A stretch of DNA of 13,135 bases from Candidatus Nitromaritima sp. SCGC AAA288-L16. Its GTDB lineage: Bacteria; Nitrospinota; Nitrospinia; Nitrospinales; VA-1. Made by a program: the position numbers and the translations under genes. Numbering within the stretch: position 1 is the stretch's first letter; each line of letters begins with the position of its first letter. Positions 1 through 6,481 of the stretch are shown here, piece by piece. The stretch covers positions 1 to 13,135 of the forward strand of contig AQTY01000035.1 in the NCBI GenBank assembly GCA_000372225.1. The letters run 5' to 3'. The notes below the pieces were generated by a model. That model searched no databases. It was given only the letters and a program-made list of their open reading frames with translations, and was not told where the DNA came from.

Positions 1-797
1 AGTTGAATACTGGACGCGTTTCTTTTCGGGAAGATGCTTTTAGTGGAGCCCGATATAGCGCAGATACATTTACTAAAGTCGGTGATAACACAAATGATTT
101 AGATCGTTTTCATACAGCTATAAATTCGTTAGGTAAAAAAGAAATTGAACCAGAACGCCAATTGTTACTCGATTTAGCAGATAAAGGAATTCCGGAGGCG
201 CAAATTAATTTAGGCACGATGTTTGAGAGCGGACAAGGGGTTCCACAAGATTATAAGGAAGCGATCAGGTGGTATCGCCTTGCAGCCGACCTGGGACATA
301 TCAAAGCACAAGAAAAACTAAATTTACTCTTAAAAAAATCGGCAGAGGCGCAAATTAATTTGGGTTTGGGAATAATGTTTGAGAGCGGACAAGGGGTTCC
401 GCAAGATTATAACGAAGCAATCAGGTGGTATCGCCTTGCAGCCGACTTGGGACTCATCAAGGCACAAGAAAAACTAAATTTACTCTTAAATAAAACGAAG
501 GGACATTTGCAAGAAAATACCGCTAGTTCTAAGGAATTTAAAAGCTTAAAAGAAAAAAGTTCAAAAGAAATTAAAGACCTCCAGATAGCAACTGCTTCCT
601 TGCGCTCAGAACCAAACCAAATCAAGGCCAAAAAAGGCAAGACAATCGAGGTAATTGAAGTAATCAATCAGGCCAACGCAAAGGCAAAAGAAGAAAAGCT
701 TGCAAGTATCAGTGCTGATCATTCTGAGTTGAATACTGGAAGTGTTTCTTTTCAGGGAGACGCTTTTAATGGAACCCGTTACAGCGCAGAGACATTT
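1..797 (+). repeat. Direct repeat of about 71 bp, copies at 1-71 and 727-797
   Basis: Both copies begin agttgaatactgga and encode LNTG.VSF..DAF.G.RYSA.TF. They are 726 bp apart in the same reading frame. Copy 1 touches the window edge, so the true repeat unit may extend further upstream. Confidence 0.8.
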
Positions 798-1163
798 TTA
801 ACATCTTTATCATCAAAAGAGCTTGTGTCTAAGCATTTAGAAAAATGGGTTCGGGCTTGGGAAAAACAAGATATGGAGTTGTACCTTTCATTTTATTCAA
901 AAGAATTTAAGGGTTCAAAGGAGAGACATGCAGATTGGAGAATCTCCAGACAAGCTGCCTTAAAAAGACATGCAAATATATCTATTCAACTACAAAATAT
1001 ACAAATTTCCCAAAGCAAAGATACTGTAGACATTAATTTCACCCAAACTTTTAAATCAGATGAGTATTCAGACATTGGGGTAAAAGAACTTGTTTGGGCA
1101 AAAAATGGAAGTGATTGGAAGATTATTAAAGAAACCTGGATATCTAGCAAAAAAACCACATAA
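3..1163 (+). CDS. Sel1-repeat protein with C-terminal NTF2/Cds6-like domain, 5' end cut by window
   Basis: The function is not known; Sel1 repeats usually act as protein-interaction scaffolds. In the visible 386 residues there are two Sel1-like repeats (about 60-105 and 113-162; core GQGVPQDY.EAIRWYRLAA), then a Lys/Glu-rich linker (about 165-240). The C-terminal domain (about 272-386, with LEKWVRAWEKQDMELYLSFY) resembles the NTF2-like domain of Cds6-type proteins. The real start lies upstream of the window. The TTG at position 3 is an internal Leu codon, because the same E-L-N-T-G context recurs inside the protein near residue 242 (nt 727). A motif LNTG.VSF..DAF.G.RYSA.TF therefore occurs twice, once before the Sel1 repeats and once before the NTF2-like domain. 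The gene converges on the secreted-protein genes on the other strand. The repeat assignment is firm; the C-terminal family is likely but not certain. Confidence 0.8.
   Translation: MNTGRVSFREDAFSGARYSADTFTKVGDNTNDLDRFHTAINSLGKKEIEPERQLLLDLADKGIPEAQINLGTMFESGQGVPQDYKEAIRWYRLAADLGHIKAQEKLNLLLKKSAEAQINLGLGIMFESGQGVPQDYNEAIRWYRLAADLGLIKAQEKLNLLLNKTKGHLQENTASSKEFKSLKEKSSKEIKDLQIATASLRSEPNQIKAKKGKTIEVIEVINQANAKAKEEKLASISADHSELNTGSVSFQGDAFNGTRYSAETFLTSLSSKELVSKHLEKWVRAWEKQDMELYLSFYSKEFKGSKERHADWRISRQAALKRHANISIQLQNIQISQSKDTVDINFTQTFKSDEYSDIGVKELVWAKNGSDWKIIKETWISSKKTT
195..490 (+). repeat. Tandem DNA duplication encoding two Sel1 repeats
   Basis: Copy 1 is about 195-336 and copy 2 about 345-490. 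They are nearly identical, with a 6-nt insertion in copy 2 that adds two residues (NLGLGIMFE against NLGTMFE). The near-identity at DNA level, including silent positions, points to recent duplication. Confidence 0.85.
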
Positions 1164-1203
1164 TAAATCGGTTTGCGAATCTGTTTCCCGGAAGGCTTAC
1201 GAA

Positions 1204-1287
1204 AGATTAAAAAAGCCCATGGACTAGTGAAATACAGAAACCATTTTTCACAGGACCCACAGACTCAGCTACAAATTTAGATACTTA
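1204..1287 (-). terminator. Intrinsic terminator repeat, copy 1 (downstream of secreted gene A)
   Basis: Read on the - strand, arm 1266-1257 pairs with arm 1222-1213 over 10 bp including several G-U pairs. Six U (from aaaaaa at 1209-1214) follow. This is the most diverged of three copies of an about 84-bp repeat that starts agattaaaaaagcc and ends ttagatactta. It lies between the convergent Sel1 gene and gene A. There is no U-tract in the + direction, so it should act on the - strand. Confidence 0.7.
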
Positions 1288-1383
1288 AAAAACTAATAAT
1301 TGAAAATGCCACTTACACACTTATCCGGATATGTCACAGATACAATCAATTATTGGATCGGTCCATAAATACTACTCTATTTC

Positions 1384-1773
1384 CTACCCCCCGTCTCGAC
1401 CTTGGAGGATTGCCTTAATTTGTGTTAAAACCCAATCAACTCTTTTTTTAGTGTAACCATCTTCAGATAATTCGTCATAAGATGCTTGGCTTAAAACACC
1501 ATTAGTTCGGTGTTCTTTGTCGTATTCAAAGAACTTACCCATATCTTCTGGCGCAGGCAAACGACGATGATCTCCCTCAGGGGCCATAGTAGCAGCCGCA
1601 TCTACCGGGGGCATATCAGTCTCATCTCCCTCAAGAGCCATACCAGGATCACAAGGTTCCCCATCACACATCGGAGGCTCCATATCAGGATACCCTTCTT
1701 GAGCCTCAACTGTTACAACTTGGCGAGCTGTAAAAGCCAAACCAACCATTAAAAAATAAAAGAGTTTCTTCAT
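1384..1773 (-). CDS. Small secreted protein A of the conserved-leader family
   Basis: I do not recognise a known family for the mature part. The 129-residue protein starts at an ATG four bases after a perfect AGGAGG (1778-1783). Residues 1-24 form a Sec signal peptide (MKKLFYFLMVGLAFTARQV, predicted cleavage after TVEA) almost identical to those of genes B and C next to it. The mature part is acidic and Pro/Met/Asp-rich. It has only two cysteines, in a C.G.PC motif (36-41) that also occurs in C. Unlike B and C it ends in a non-repetitive, probably helical segment (about 80-125, with YDELSEDGYTKKRVDWVLTQ). It is the last of three tandem genes and has its own downstream terminator copy. Export to the periplasm or outside is inferred from the signal peptide. 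Confidence 0.75.
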   Translation of the reverse strand: MKKLFYFLMVGLAFTARQVVTVEAQEGYPDMEPPMCDGEPCDPGMALEGDETDMPPVDAAATMAPEGDHRRLPAPEDMGKFFEYDKEHRTNGVLSQASYDELSEDGYTKKRVDWVLTQIKAILQGRDGG

Positions 1774-1812
1774 AACTCCTCCTTATATGACCATTTAATT
1801 TATTTAAACGGA

Positions 1813-1896
1813 AGATTAAAAAAGCCCATGGTCTTGTGAAAAATAAAAACAACTTTCCACAAGAACCACAGGCTTAGTTATAAATTGAGATACTTA
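1813..1896 (-). terminator. Intrinsic terminator repeat, copy 2 (between genes B and A)
   Basis: On the - strand, arm 1875-1866 (aagcctgtgg) pairs with 1831-1822 (ccatgggctt). All ten positions pair if two G-U wobbles are counted, and U6 from 1818-1823 follows. An inner stem (ucuugug with cacaaga) extends it. The wobbles work only in - strand RNA, since on the + strand they would be A-C mismatches. That fixes the direction. It starts 1-2 bases after the stop of gene B and leaves only 34 bp before the ribosome binding site of gene A. Confidence 0.8.
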
Positions 1897-1897
1897 A

Positions 1898-2587
1898 TTA
1901 CCCTTGACCAGCCTCGCATGATGTTCTAGCAGCCGAGCCAGGGGCACCCATCGCCTCGCAGTTCGGACCACCGTCACCACCGCTAGCCGGACCAGCCTCG
2001 CATGCTGTTCTAGCAGCCGAGCCAGGGGCACCCATCGCCTCGCAGTCCGGACCACCGTCACCACCGCCTGCCGCGTGCCTCAAGCATTCCGCAGGGTCGC
2101 CCACCAGCGCACATTCCGCTGCCGTTGGAGGTGTTCCCCTTGCCTTTGCCTTCTCGCATAATGCTAGACCGGCAGGGTCTTGAATCTCTGAGCAGTCATG
2201 TTCATGATGCTCTCCCTCTCCTGCCTCGCATGCTGTTCTAGCAGCCGAGCCAGGGGCACCCATCGCCTCGCAGTCCGGGCCACCGTCACCACCGCCTGCT
2301 GCAGTGTTCATGGCCTCTTCTGCTTGCTGTCGATCGCTATCTTCCAGATCTCTTCTTGCCTTAGTCGCGCTATCTTCCGTGTCTCTTACTGTCTGTCGCG
2401 TTCTATCTTCTGTTTCTCTCATTGTCTGTCGCACACTATCTTCCGCGGCTCTTGCTGTATCTCGCGCACTATCTTCCGTTGCTCTCATCTCATCCACATG
2501 AGCTTGATCATGACTAGCCTCAACCGTTGCAACCTGCAGCGCTGTAAAAGCCAAGCCGACCGCCAAAAAATAAAATAATTTATTCAT
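1898..2587 (-). CDS. Small secreted protein B: 11-residue repeats plus Cys-pair repeats
   Basis: No known family is recognised. The 229-residue protein starts at ATG with AGGAGG at 2592-2597. Residues 1-24 are the shared Sec leader (MNKLFYFLAVGLAFTALQV, cleavage after TVEA). Residues 36-90 are five consecutive 11-residue repeats of the type A.EDS.R.T.R, charged and probably one long helix or coiled coil. Residues 98-229 hold ten cysteines in five pairs. Three pairs lie in near-identical units (GGDGGP.CEAMGAPGSAART.CEAG; Cys 106/120, 182/196, 210/224). The other two are more diverged (132/144 and 159/168). The even Cys number suits disulfides in an oxidising compartment. The repeat DNA is GC-rich: 39 of 60 bases at 1911-1970 are G or C, in contrast to the AT-rich leader. 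It is the middle gene of the C-B-A series. A structural or surface role is only a guess. Confidence 0.75.
   Translation of the reverse strand: MNKLFYFLAVGLAFTALQVATVEASHDQAHVDEMRATEDSARDTARAAEDSVRQTMRETEDRTRQTVRDTEDSATKARRDLEDSDRQQAEEAMNTAAGGGDGGPDCEAMGAPGSAARTACEAGEGEHHEHDCSEIQDPAGLALCEKAKARGTPPTAAECALVGDPAECLRHAAGGGDGGPDCEAMGAPGSAARTACEAGPASGGDGGPNCEAMGAPGSAARTSCEAGQG
1906..2302 (-). repeat. 28-codon Cys-pair repeats inside gene B
   Basis: Two copies are in tandem with an 84-bp period (starting near 1906 and 1990). A third is 228 bp away (2223-2302). The copies are nearly identical at DNA level over the block gcctcgcatg to cgtcaccaccgc, so the expansion is recent or homogenised. Confidence 0.85.
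2318..2482 (-). repeat. Five 33-bp repeats encoding an 11-residue (hendecad) array in gene B
   Basis: The 33-bp period is visible as recurrent ctatcttcc on the + strand. It encodes ATEDSARDTAR, AAEDSVRQTMR, ETEDRTRQTVR, DTEDSATKARR and DLEDSDRQQAE without gaps. Confidence 0.85.
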
Positions 2588-2627
2588 AACTCCTCCTGTA
2601 TGTGACCATTCAACTTATTTAAAACTA

Positions 2628-2709
2628 AGATTAAAAAAGCCTGTGGATTTGCTAAAAATAAAAAATATTTTTCACAAAACCCACAGGCTTAGTTACAAAT
2701 TTAGATACA
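2628..2709 (-). terminator. Intrinsic terminator repeat, copy 3 (between genes C and B)
   Basis: On the - strand, arm 2690-2681 (aagcctgtgg) pairs perfectly with 2646-2637 (ccacaggctt), and U6 from 2633-2638 follows. It lies about 23 bp after the stop of gene C. Only 35 bp separate its U-tract from the ribosome binding site of gene B, which is too little for a complete separate promoter. Confidence 0.8.
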
Positions 2710-2732
2710 AAAGTACCGCCAGTTCTACCGGG

Positions 2733-3218
2733 TCAGTTTCCAGTCCCTGCAGCCGAAGCGGGCGCAACATAATTAGGGCAACGAGGGTCGCGCATTTCAT
2801 TTGCTACAACACAACGTGCGTCACCGATAGTCAGAGCTACACCACCACCAGCAGGATTTATAACATTTCCAGCCGGAGGTGCCATCGTAGCACCAGTCCC
2901 TGGCATAGCATTAGGGCAACCAGGGTCACGCAATGCCGGCGCTACAACACAAAGTGGGTCACCGATAGTCAGAGCCGGAGCCATACCAGCATGAGTTCCT
3001 GTTGGAGGCGGGTTCTCCGCCGTGCACGCAATTAGGTCATCCCCTGTCATCGCCGCGCATGGGTGGGTATCATCTCCAGTCGGACAAGGTACACCACCAC
3101 AGTCAGCGGGAGCGTTCGCTCCAGTGACCAATCCAGCCGCAGTATCAGCCGAAACGGTTGCAACTTGGAGAACTGTAAAAGCCAAGCCAAACGCTAAAAA
3201 ATAAAAGAATTTATTCAT
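2733..3218 (-). CDS. Small secreted protein C: Cys-rich with two 26-residue repeats
   Basis: No known family is recognised. The 161-residue protein starts at ATG after a strong GGGAGGAG site (3221-3228). The shared Sec leader occupies residues 1-24 (MNKFFYFLAFGLAFTVLQV, cleavage after TVSA). The mature part is Pro/Gly/Ala-rich and has eight cysteines (40, 45, 54, 65, 90, 101, 136, 147). Residues 82-107 and 128-153 are copies of ALTIGD..CVVA...RDP.CPN, each with one Cys pair. Near its start it carries C.G.PC (40-45), as in protein A. Its CAAMTGDDLIAC segment resembles the Cys-pair segments of B. It is the first gene of the C-B-A series, so any promoter for the set should lie in 3219-3600. A role outside the cytoplasm follows from the leader; the activity is unknown. 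Confidence 0.75.
   Translation of the reverse strand: MNKFFYFLAFGLAFTVLQVATVSADTAAGLVTGANAPADCGGVPCPTGDDTHPCAAMTGDDLIACTAENPPPTGTHAGMAPALTIGDPLCVVAPALRDPGCPNAMPGTGATMAPPAGNVINPAGGGVALTIGDARCVVANEMRDPRCPNYVAPASAAGTGN
2771..2975 (-). repeat. Two 67-bp direct repeats inside gene C
   Basis: The copies are at 2771-2837 and 2909-2975, 138 bp apart. Both end tcaccgatagtcagagc on the + strand. They encode the two ALTIGD..CVVA units. Confidence 0.8.
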
Positions 3219-3600
3219 AACTCCTCCCTTGTTGGAATTAAACTATAAAATGTAAACTGCTAACTATCCGATTTTGTGTCTAAAACCTAACCCTCCTCCC
3301 CTTAAATGTCAATATTTAAAGCATTAGTAATAGATAATACAATTATTTAGCAATGGTCCCTTCGTCCTCTAGGCGCACTGATTTCCCGGGTGTTCCCAGA
3401 GAAAATTAACTCAGTAGAACAGCACCTTCTCCTTAATGTAACGGTAGATACATTGACAGCTTTAACTACACTGAAAAAGCTCACCTTAGGACAGCAATCG
3501 ATTTCTTTATTGCTTCTTTTCCCTCTTTTCAGTACTTTTAAACTGACGTGCTCTCCTTAAAGGTGGGTGATGTAATAATTTCAACTAACTCCGGAATACA
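3219..3600. other. Divergent intergenic region between gene C and the secretin
   Basis: This 382-bp stretch must hold the 5' signals of gene C (-) and of the secretin (+). On the - strand a perfect TTGACA (3312-3307) sits 17 bp from a poor -10 (TAGGTT, 3289-3284). This is at best a weak sigma70 candidate for gene C. On the + strand TTGACA at 3453-3458 has no acceptable -10 at the right distance. A C-rich stretch (ccctcctcccc, 3291-3301) is also present. I see no RNA gene and no convincing ORF. Confidence 0.5.
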
Positions 3601-6192
3601 TTGCACCTTCTAATAAAAAAAAAGGTAGTTTTTTTAGTGGCTCTCACGATTCTTAGTGGGTGTTCTACATTAATATCTGTCCCCTTTATTAAGGATAAGT
3701 GGGAGGAGACAGAGCATATGAAGAAAATCAAAGCAGAAAAATTAAAAAATAAAAACAAGCCGGGCGCTAGCAAGAAACCTGAAAAAACAGTGCCGCAGCT
3801 TGCTCTCCAGGAGCCTGAAGAAACAATGCAGCAGCTCCCTCCCCTGTTGCAAGGGGGAACTAAACCACTATTAATTGATCAAGAAGATTTTTCATCAAGC
3901 CCAAAAGGTACAGTACCCCCTTGTGTGGACGCAAAAACAGGTAAAGAAGCACGCTTTCTGCTAGCTGATCTACAAAGCGAACTAATTCCTCTTTCCTATT
4001 CCAATATGGATCGTGTTCTGACTTCACTCGAAGTGATGGGGGTAAAAACAATAGAGGCAAGGGTTCCGAATGCGACATTTAGGCCCTATACAGTTAACAA
4101 ACGCGGCAAAGCAACGCTCCTCCCCACTCCAAAAGGGAGCACACATCAAAGAATAGAATATCCCTGTTCGGATCTCCCTGTTTTTTTCAAACCTGACACG
4201 GCTCCAGTCAAAACACTAAGTGAAGTATTGAAAGGGCCTACCGCATCCACAACTGGCTCAAGGTTTTCTATGGTAAACATGGCACAGGCTGATTATGGAT
4301 TGAACGAGAGTCTGGTTGCTTTTTACCATCCAGATAGCCAGAAGCGTTTCGAAAACATTAAAAGGACCATTAACGAAACATTGGATGCCGCTCCTATCCA
4401 AGTCTATATCGAGAGTATGGTTCTGGAGGTTAATGAGTCTGGACTCGATGAACTGGGTGTGCTGATTAAAACTGCATCGCCAGGCGCGATGAATCAGACA
4501 TTTGAAGCTGGAATATTATCACCACTATCACCTAGTAGTATGTCAAGTTCTAGCCCTCTTTTTACAACCACTATCTCAAACGTTACTGGTGCTACTGCAT
4601 TATCTGAATTACTTTCCATGCAAATTCAGGCACTGATCTCAAAAGGTTCTGCAGAGGTACTATCACGCCCTAGTGTTCTCACCTTAAATAATCGTCCCGC
4701 CGTGATTGAAGTTACTGAGCAATCACAGTTCCCCATTAGAACAGCAAGCACAGGGTACAGTGGGGTTGTCACCCTTTCATACTCATTTCAGGAAGTAACT
4801 CCGGGTATTATATTACAACTCCGACCAAGAGTTTCTGACCGAAAAAACGAAGTCGCATTGGAGATTGATGTGCAAGTAAAGGCACTAGTTACTGCAAATG
4901 ATGGTGTGGCAGTGGATGATGACGGTGATACAGTAGCCACTAAACCAGGATCATCGACCAGACGAGTACATACCTTTGCACTTGTGCCGAACAAGACCCC
5001 CATTATCATTGGTGGACTGGTTTCAAGGGACAATGAAGAGACTGAGAACAAACTTCCATGGTTTGGTGATCTTCCTCTCATTGGACCTCTTTTTGGAGGA
5101 TCTTCTTCTTCTAAAGAAAAGAAAGAGGTGATCATAGTGATTACTCCCCACATTATCCGTAATAGTAGTGATATCGGCATTCAAACTCCTAAAGACACGG
5201 CCATGTTTGATGACATGGGTATGGACCTCTTTCGGGACTCCTATAGAGTTCGTGCTGAGGATGTGTTTGATCTAGGCTTTGTCTATCAATCCAAAGAATT
5301 TAAAAAATATCGTAATTATGTGGTTAGCCGTTCAGCAAGGGATGTTGAGTTTGCAAAAACTCTACTAGCAAAGAGTTTTTCAGGAGCACACTTTCCTGGA
5401 GGGGATGCACTAATCGCGCGAATGGTTTACGATATAGTCGGGAAACGTGGTTTAGCAAAAACAGTTTCTAGAGACAAAATCATTATGACGGAACATGCTG
5501 GAGATGGGAACTTTAAAAACGTTACTTTTCTTGAAAAGGCATGGCAGAAGGCACAATCAAAATCTGTGCCGGCGAAGGAAGATGGGCAGAGTCGAAGAGA
5601 CTACGGTCTTGAATTGACATTTTCAGGAAAAGAAACCAACTCTTCCGTGCAGCCTCATGTGGCTTTAAGGGTGCTTCCGCTGGCAGAAATTGCACTCCTC
5701 ACAGAGATAAACAAAGACAATAAAGACTCTAGTCGGATCTTTATTTCTAGCGAGAAGGATTTGGGCAAGATTCGTAAGGCGATAGCAGTGCGAGAGATTC
5801 TAAAGTTAAATAAAAACAAACATATTTTTGGATACCTTAATGAATTTGGTCCCGGAACGAAGTTCATACTGCCAGTTATTAAAAAGACACGCCACTTTCT
5901 CTTAGACTCGGAGGTTGCGACGGTTTATCATCAGACTAAATTTTATTACCAGATACTTGAACAATCCTTGCGGAAATCCTTTCGTCTTATCGAGGAAGAA
6001 CTTGAAAAGGATAAAGCGAATAAAAGACAAGCTAAAGCGGAAACCAAGGCGACATCTCCAGCGGGTTCAGCCATTCGTGGAACAACTTTCACAGAAAAGG
6101 TCACAAAACCCTCAAAACTACCAACTAAAAAAGTAACCAAAACTCCCCCAAAAGCAACTGTCCCAAAAGCAACAGCTCCCAAGACTCCCTAA
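3601..6192 (+). CDS. Lipidated secretin (GspD/PilQ/MshL superfamily) with long C-terminal extension
   Basis: Secretins form gated outer-membrane rings used by type II secretion, type IV pili and related systems. The start is TTG at 3601, because an in-frame stop lies at 3586 and the first ATG would remove the signal. Residues 1-21 are a lipoprotein signal (lipobox LSGC, Cys21), so the protein may pilot itself to the outer membrane as the known liposecretin HxcQ does. A K/P/E-rich linker follows, then a short periplasmic part ending near 265. The secretin core runs from about 266 (IQVYIESMVLEV) through GSAEVLSRPSV (349-359) and PIIIGGLVS (467-475) to VITPHII (about 519). Residues 522-863 are extra: an unrecognised region, a helical segment near 782-815, and a K/P/T-rich tail (about 819-863). 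Ordinary secretins end soon after the core. No ATPase, pilin or inner-membrane secretion gene is in the window. Confidence 0.88.
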   Translation: MHLLIKKKVVFLVALTILSGCSTLISVPFIKDKWEETEHMKKIKAEKLKNKNKPGASKKPEKTVPQLALQEPEETMQQLPPLLQGGTKPLLIDQEDFSSSPKGTVPPCVDAKTGKEARFLLADLQSELIPLSYSNMDRVLTSLEVMGVKTIEARVPNATFRPYTVNKRGKATLLPTPKGSTHQRIEYPCSDLPVFFKPDTAPVKTLSEVLKGPTASTTGSRFSMVNMAQADYGLNESLVAFYHPDSQKRFENIKRTINETLDAAPIQVYIESMVLEVNESGLDELGVLIKTASPGAMNQTFEAGILSPLSPSSMSSSSPLFTTTISNVTGATALSELLSMQIQALISKGSAEVLSRPSVLTLNNRPAVIEVTEQSQFPIRTASTGYSGVVTLSYSFQEVTPGIILQLRPRVSDRKNEVALEIDVQVKALVTANDGVAVDDDGDTVATKPGSSTRRVHTFALVPNKTPIIIGGLVSRDNEETENKLPWFGDLPLIGPLFGGSSSSKEKKEVIIVITPHIIRNSSDIGIQTPKDTAMFDDMGMDLFRDSYRVRAEDVFDLGFVYQSKEFKKYRNYVVSRSARDVEFAKTLLAKSFSGAHFPGGDALIARMVYDIVGKRGLAKTVSRDKIIMTEHAGDGNFKNVTFLEKAWQKAQSKSVPAKEDGQSRRDYGLELTFSGKETNSSVQPHVALRVLPLAEIALLTEINKDNKDSSRIFISSEKDLGKIRKAIAVREILKLNKNKHIFGYLNEFGPGTKFILPVIKKTRHFLLDSEVATVYHQTKFYYQILEQSLRKSFRLIEEELEKDKANKRQAKAETKATSPAGSAIRGTTFTEKVTKPSKLPTKKVTKTPPKATVPKATAPKTP

Positions 6193-6481
6193 GATTAAAT
6201 GTGATTACTAACGAAAAGTGCTTACATATTTTAGACTTTTCGCCGTGAAAGATGGTGCCTTGTCAGTGTTCCGCCAAACAACTCCTTAACGTATGAAGAA
6301 AAATGTTCCCGTGTGTGCCAAAAAGTAGCTTCCAAATCAGCGTAAATTATTGTAAAGTATTGATATCCCAAGTCCGTAGAGATCAAAGGTACCGAAACTT
6401 TTTTTATACCAGAATCTGCGCTTATTATTTGCACAGGGATAGCTTTTTAAAAAATATCGAAAAAAAAATTTCTAATTAGTT
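6193..6481. other. Intergenic region between secretin and mechanosensitive channel
   Basis: The region is 289 bp. A perfect 8-bp inverted repeat (cgaaaagt 6212-6219, acttttcg 6235-6242) sits 20 bp after the secretin stop. It is not followed by a T-tract on the + strand, so it is not a standard intrinsic terminator. A 67-codon - strand reading frame (6434-6231, GTG start) has no ribosome binding site and no recognisable motif, and I do not call it a gene. I see no clear promoter for the next gene. Confidence 0.4.

Larger units (their letters stand above)
1702..3228 (-). repeat. Three copies of a conserved RBS plus signal-peptide-coding block
   Basis: The copies are at 1702-1783 (gene A), 2516-2597 (gene B) and 3147-3228 (gene C). 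They cover the ribosome binding site, the start codon and about 24 leader codons. By hand count B and C agree at about 69 of 80 bases. Downstream of the leader the three genes no longer align, so the conservation stops at the signal-peptidase site. Confidence 0.85.

Noticed and set aside
1906..2482. Repeats considered as a CRISPR array
   Set aside because: The repeats are contiguous or coding-phase (33 and 84 bp) inside an open frame, with no regular unique spacers.
2198..2578. + strand reading frames opposite gene B, Ser/Cys-rich
   Set aside because: They are antisense shadows created by the repetitive composition of gene B. The - strand has the signal peptide, ribosome binding sites and terminators.
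2643..3035. + strand reading frame opposite gene C
   Set aside because: Antisense of the C repeats with no ribosome binding site; composition is an echo of the - strand repeats.
3453..3458. Perfect TTGACA upstream of the secretin
   Set aside because: No -10-like hexamer 16-18 bp downstream, so not called as a promoter.
6231..6434. 67-codon - strand reading frame with GTG start between secretin and MscS genes
   Set aside because: No ribosome binding site, no recognisable motif, and its end lies in an inverted repeat. It could be real but cannot be supported from this sequence alone.
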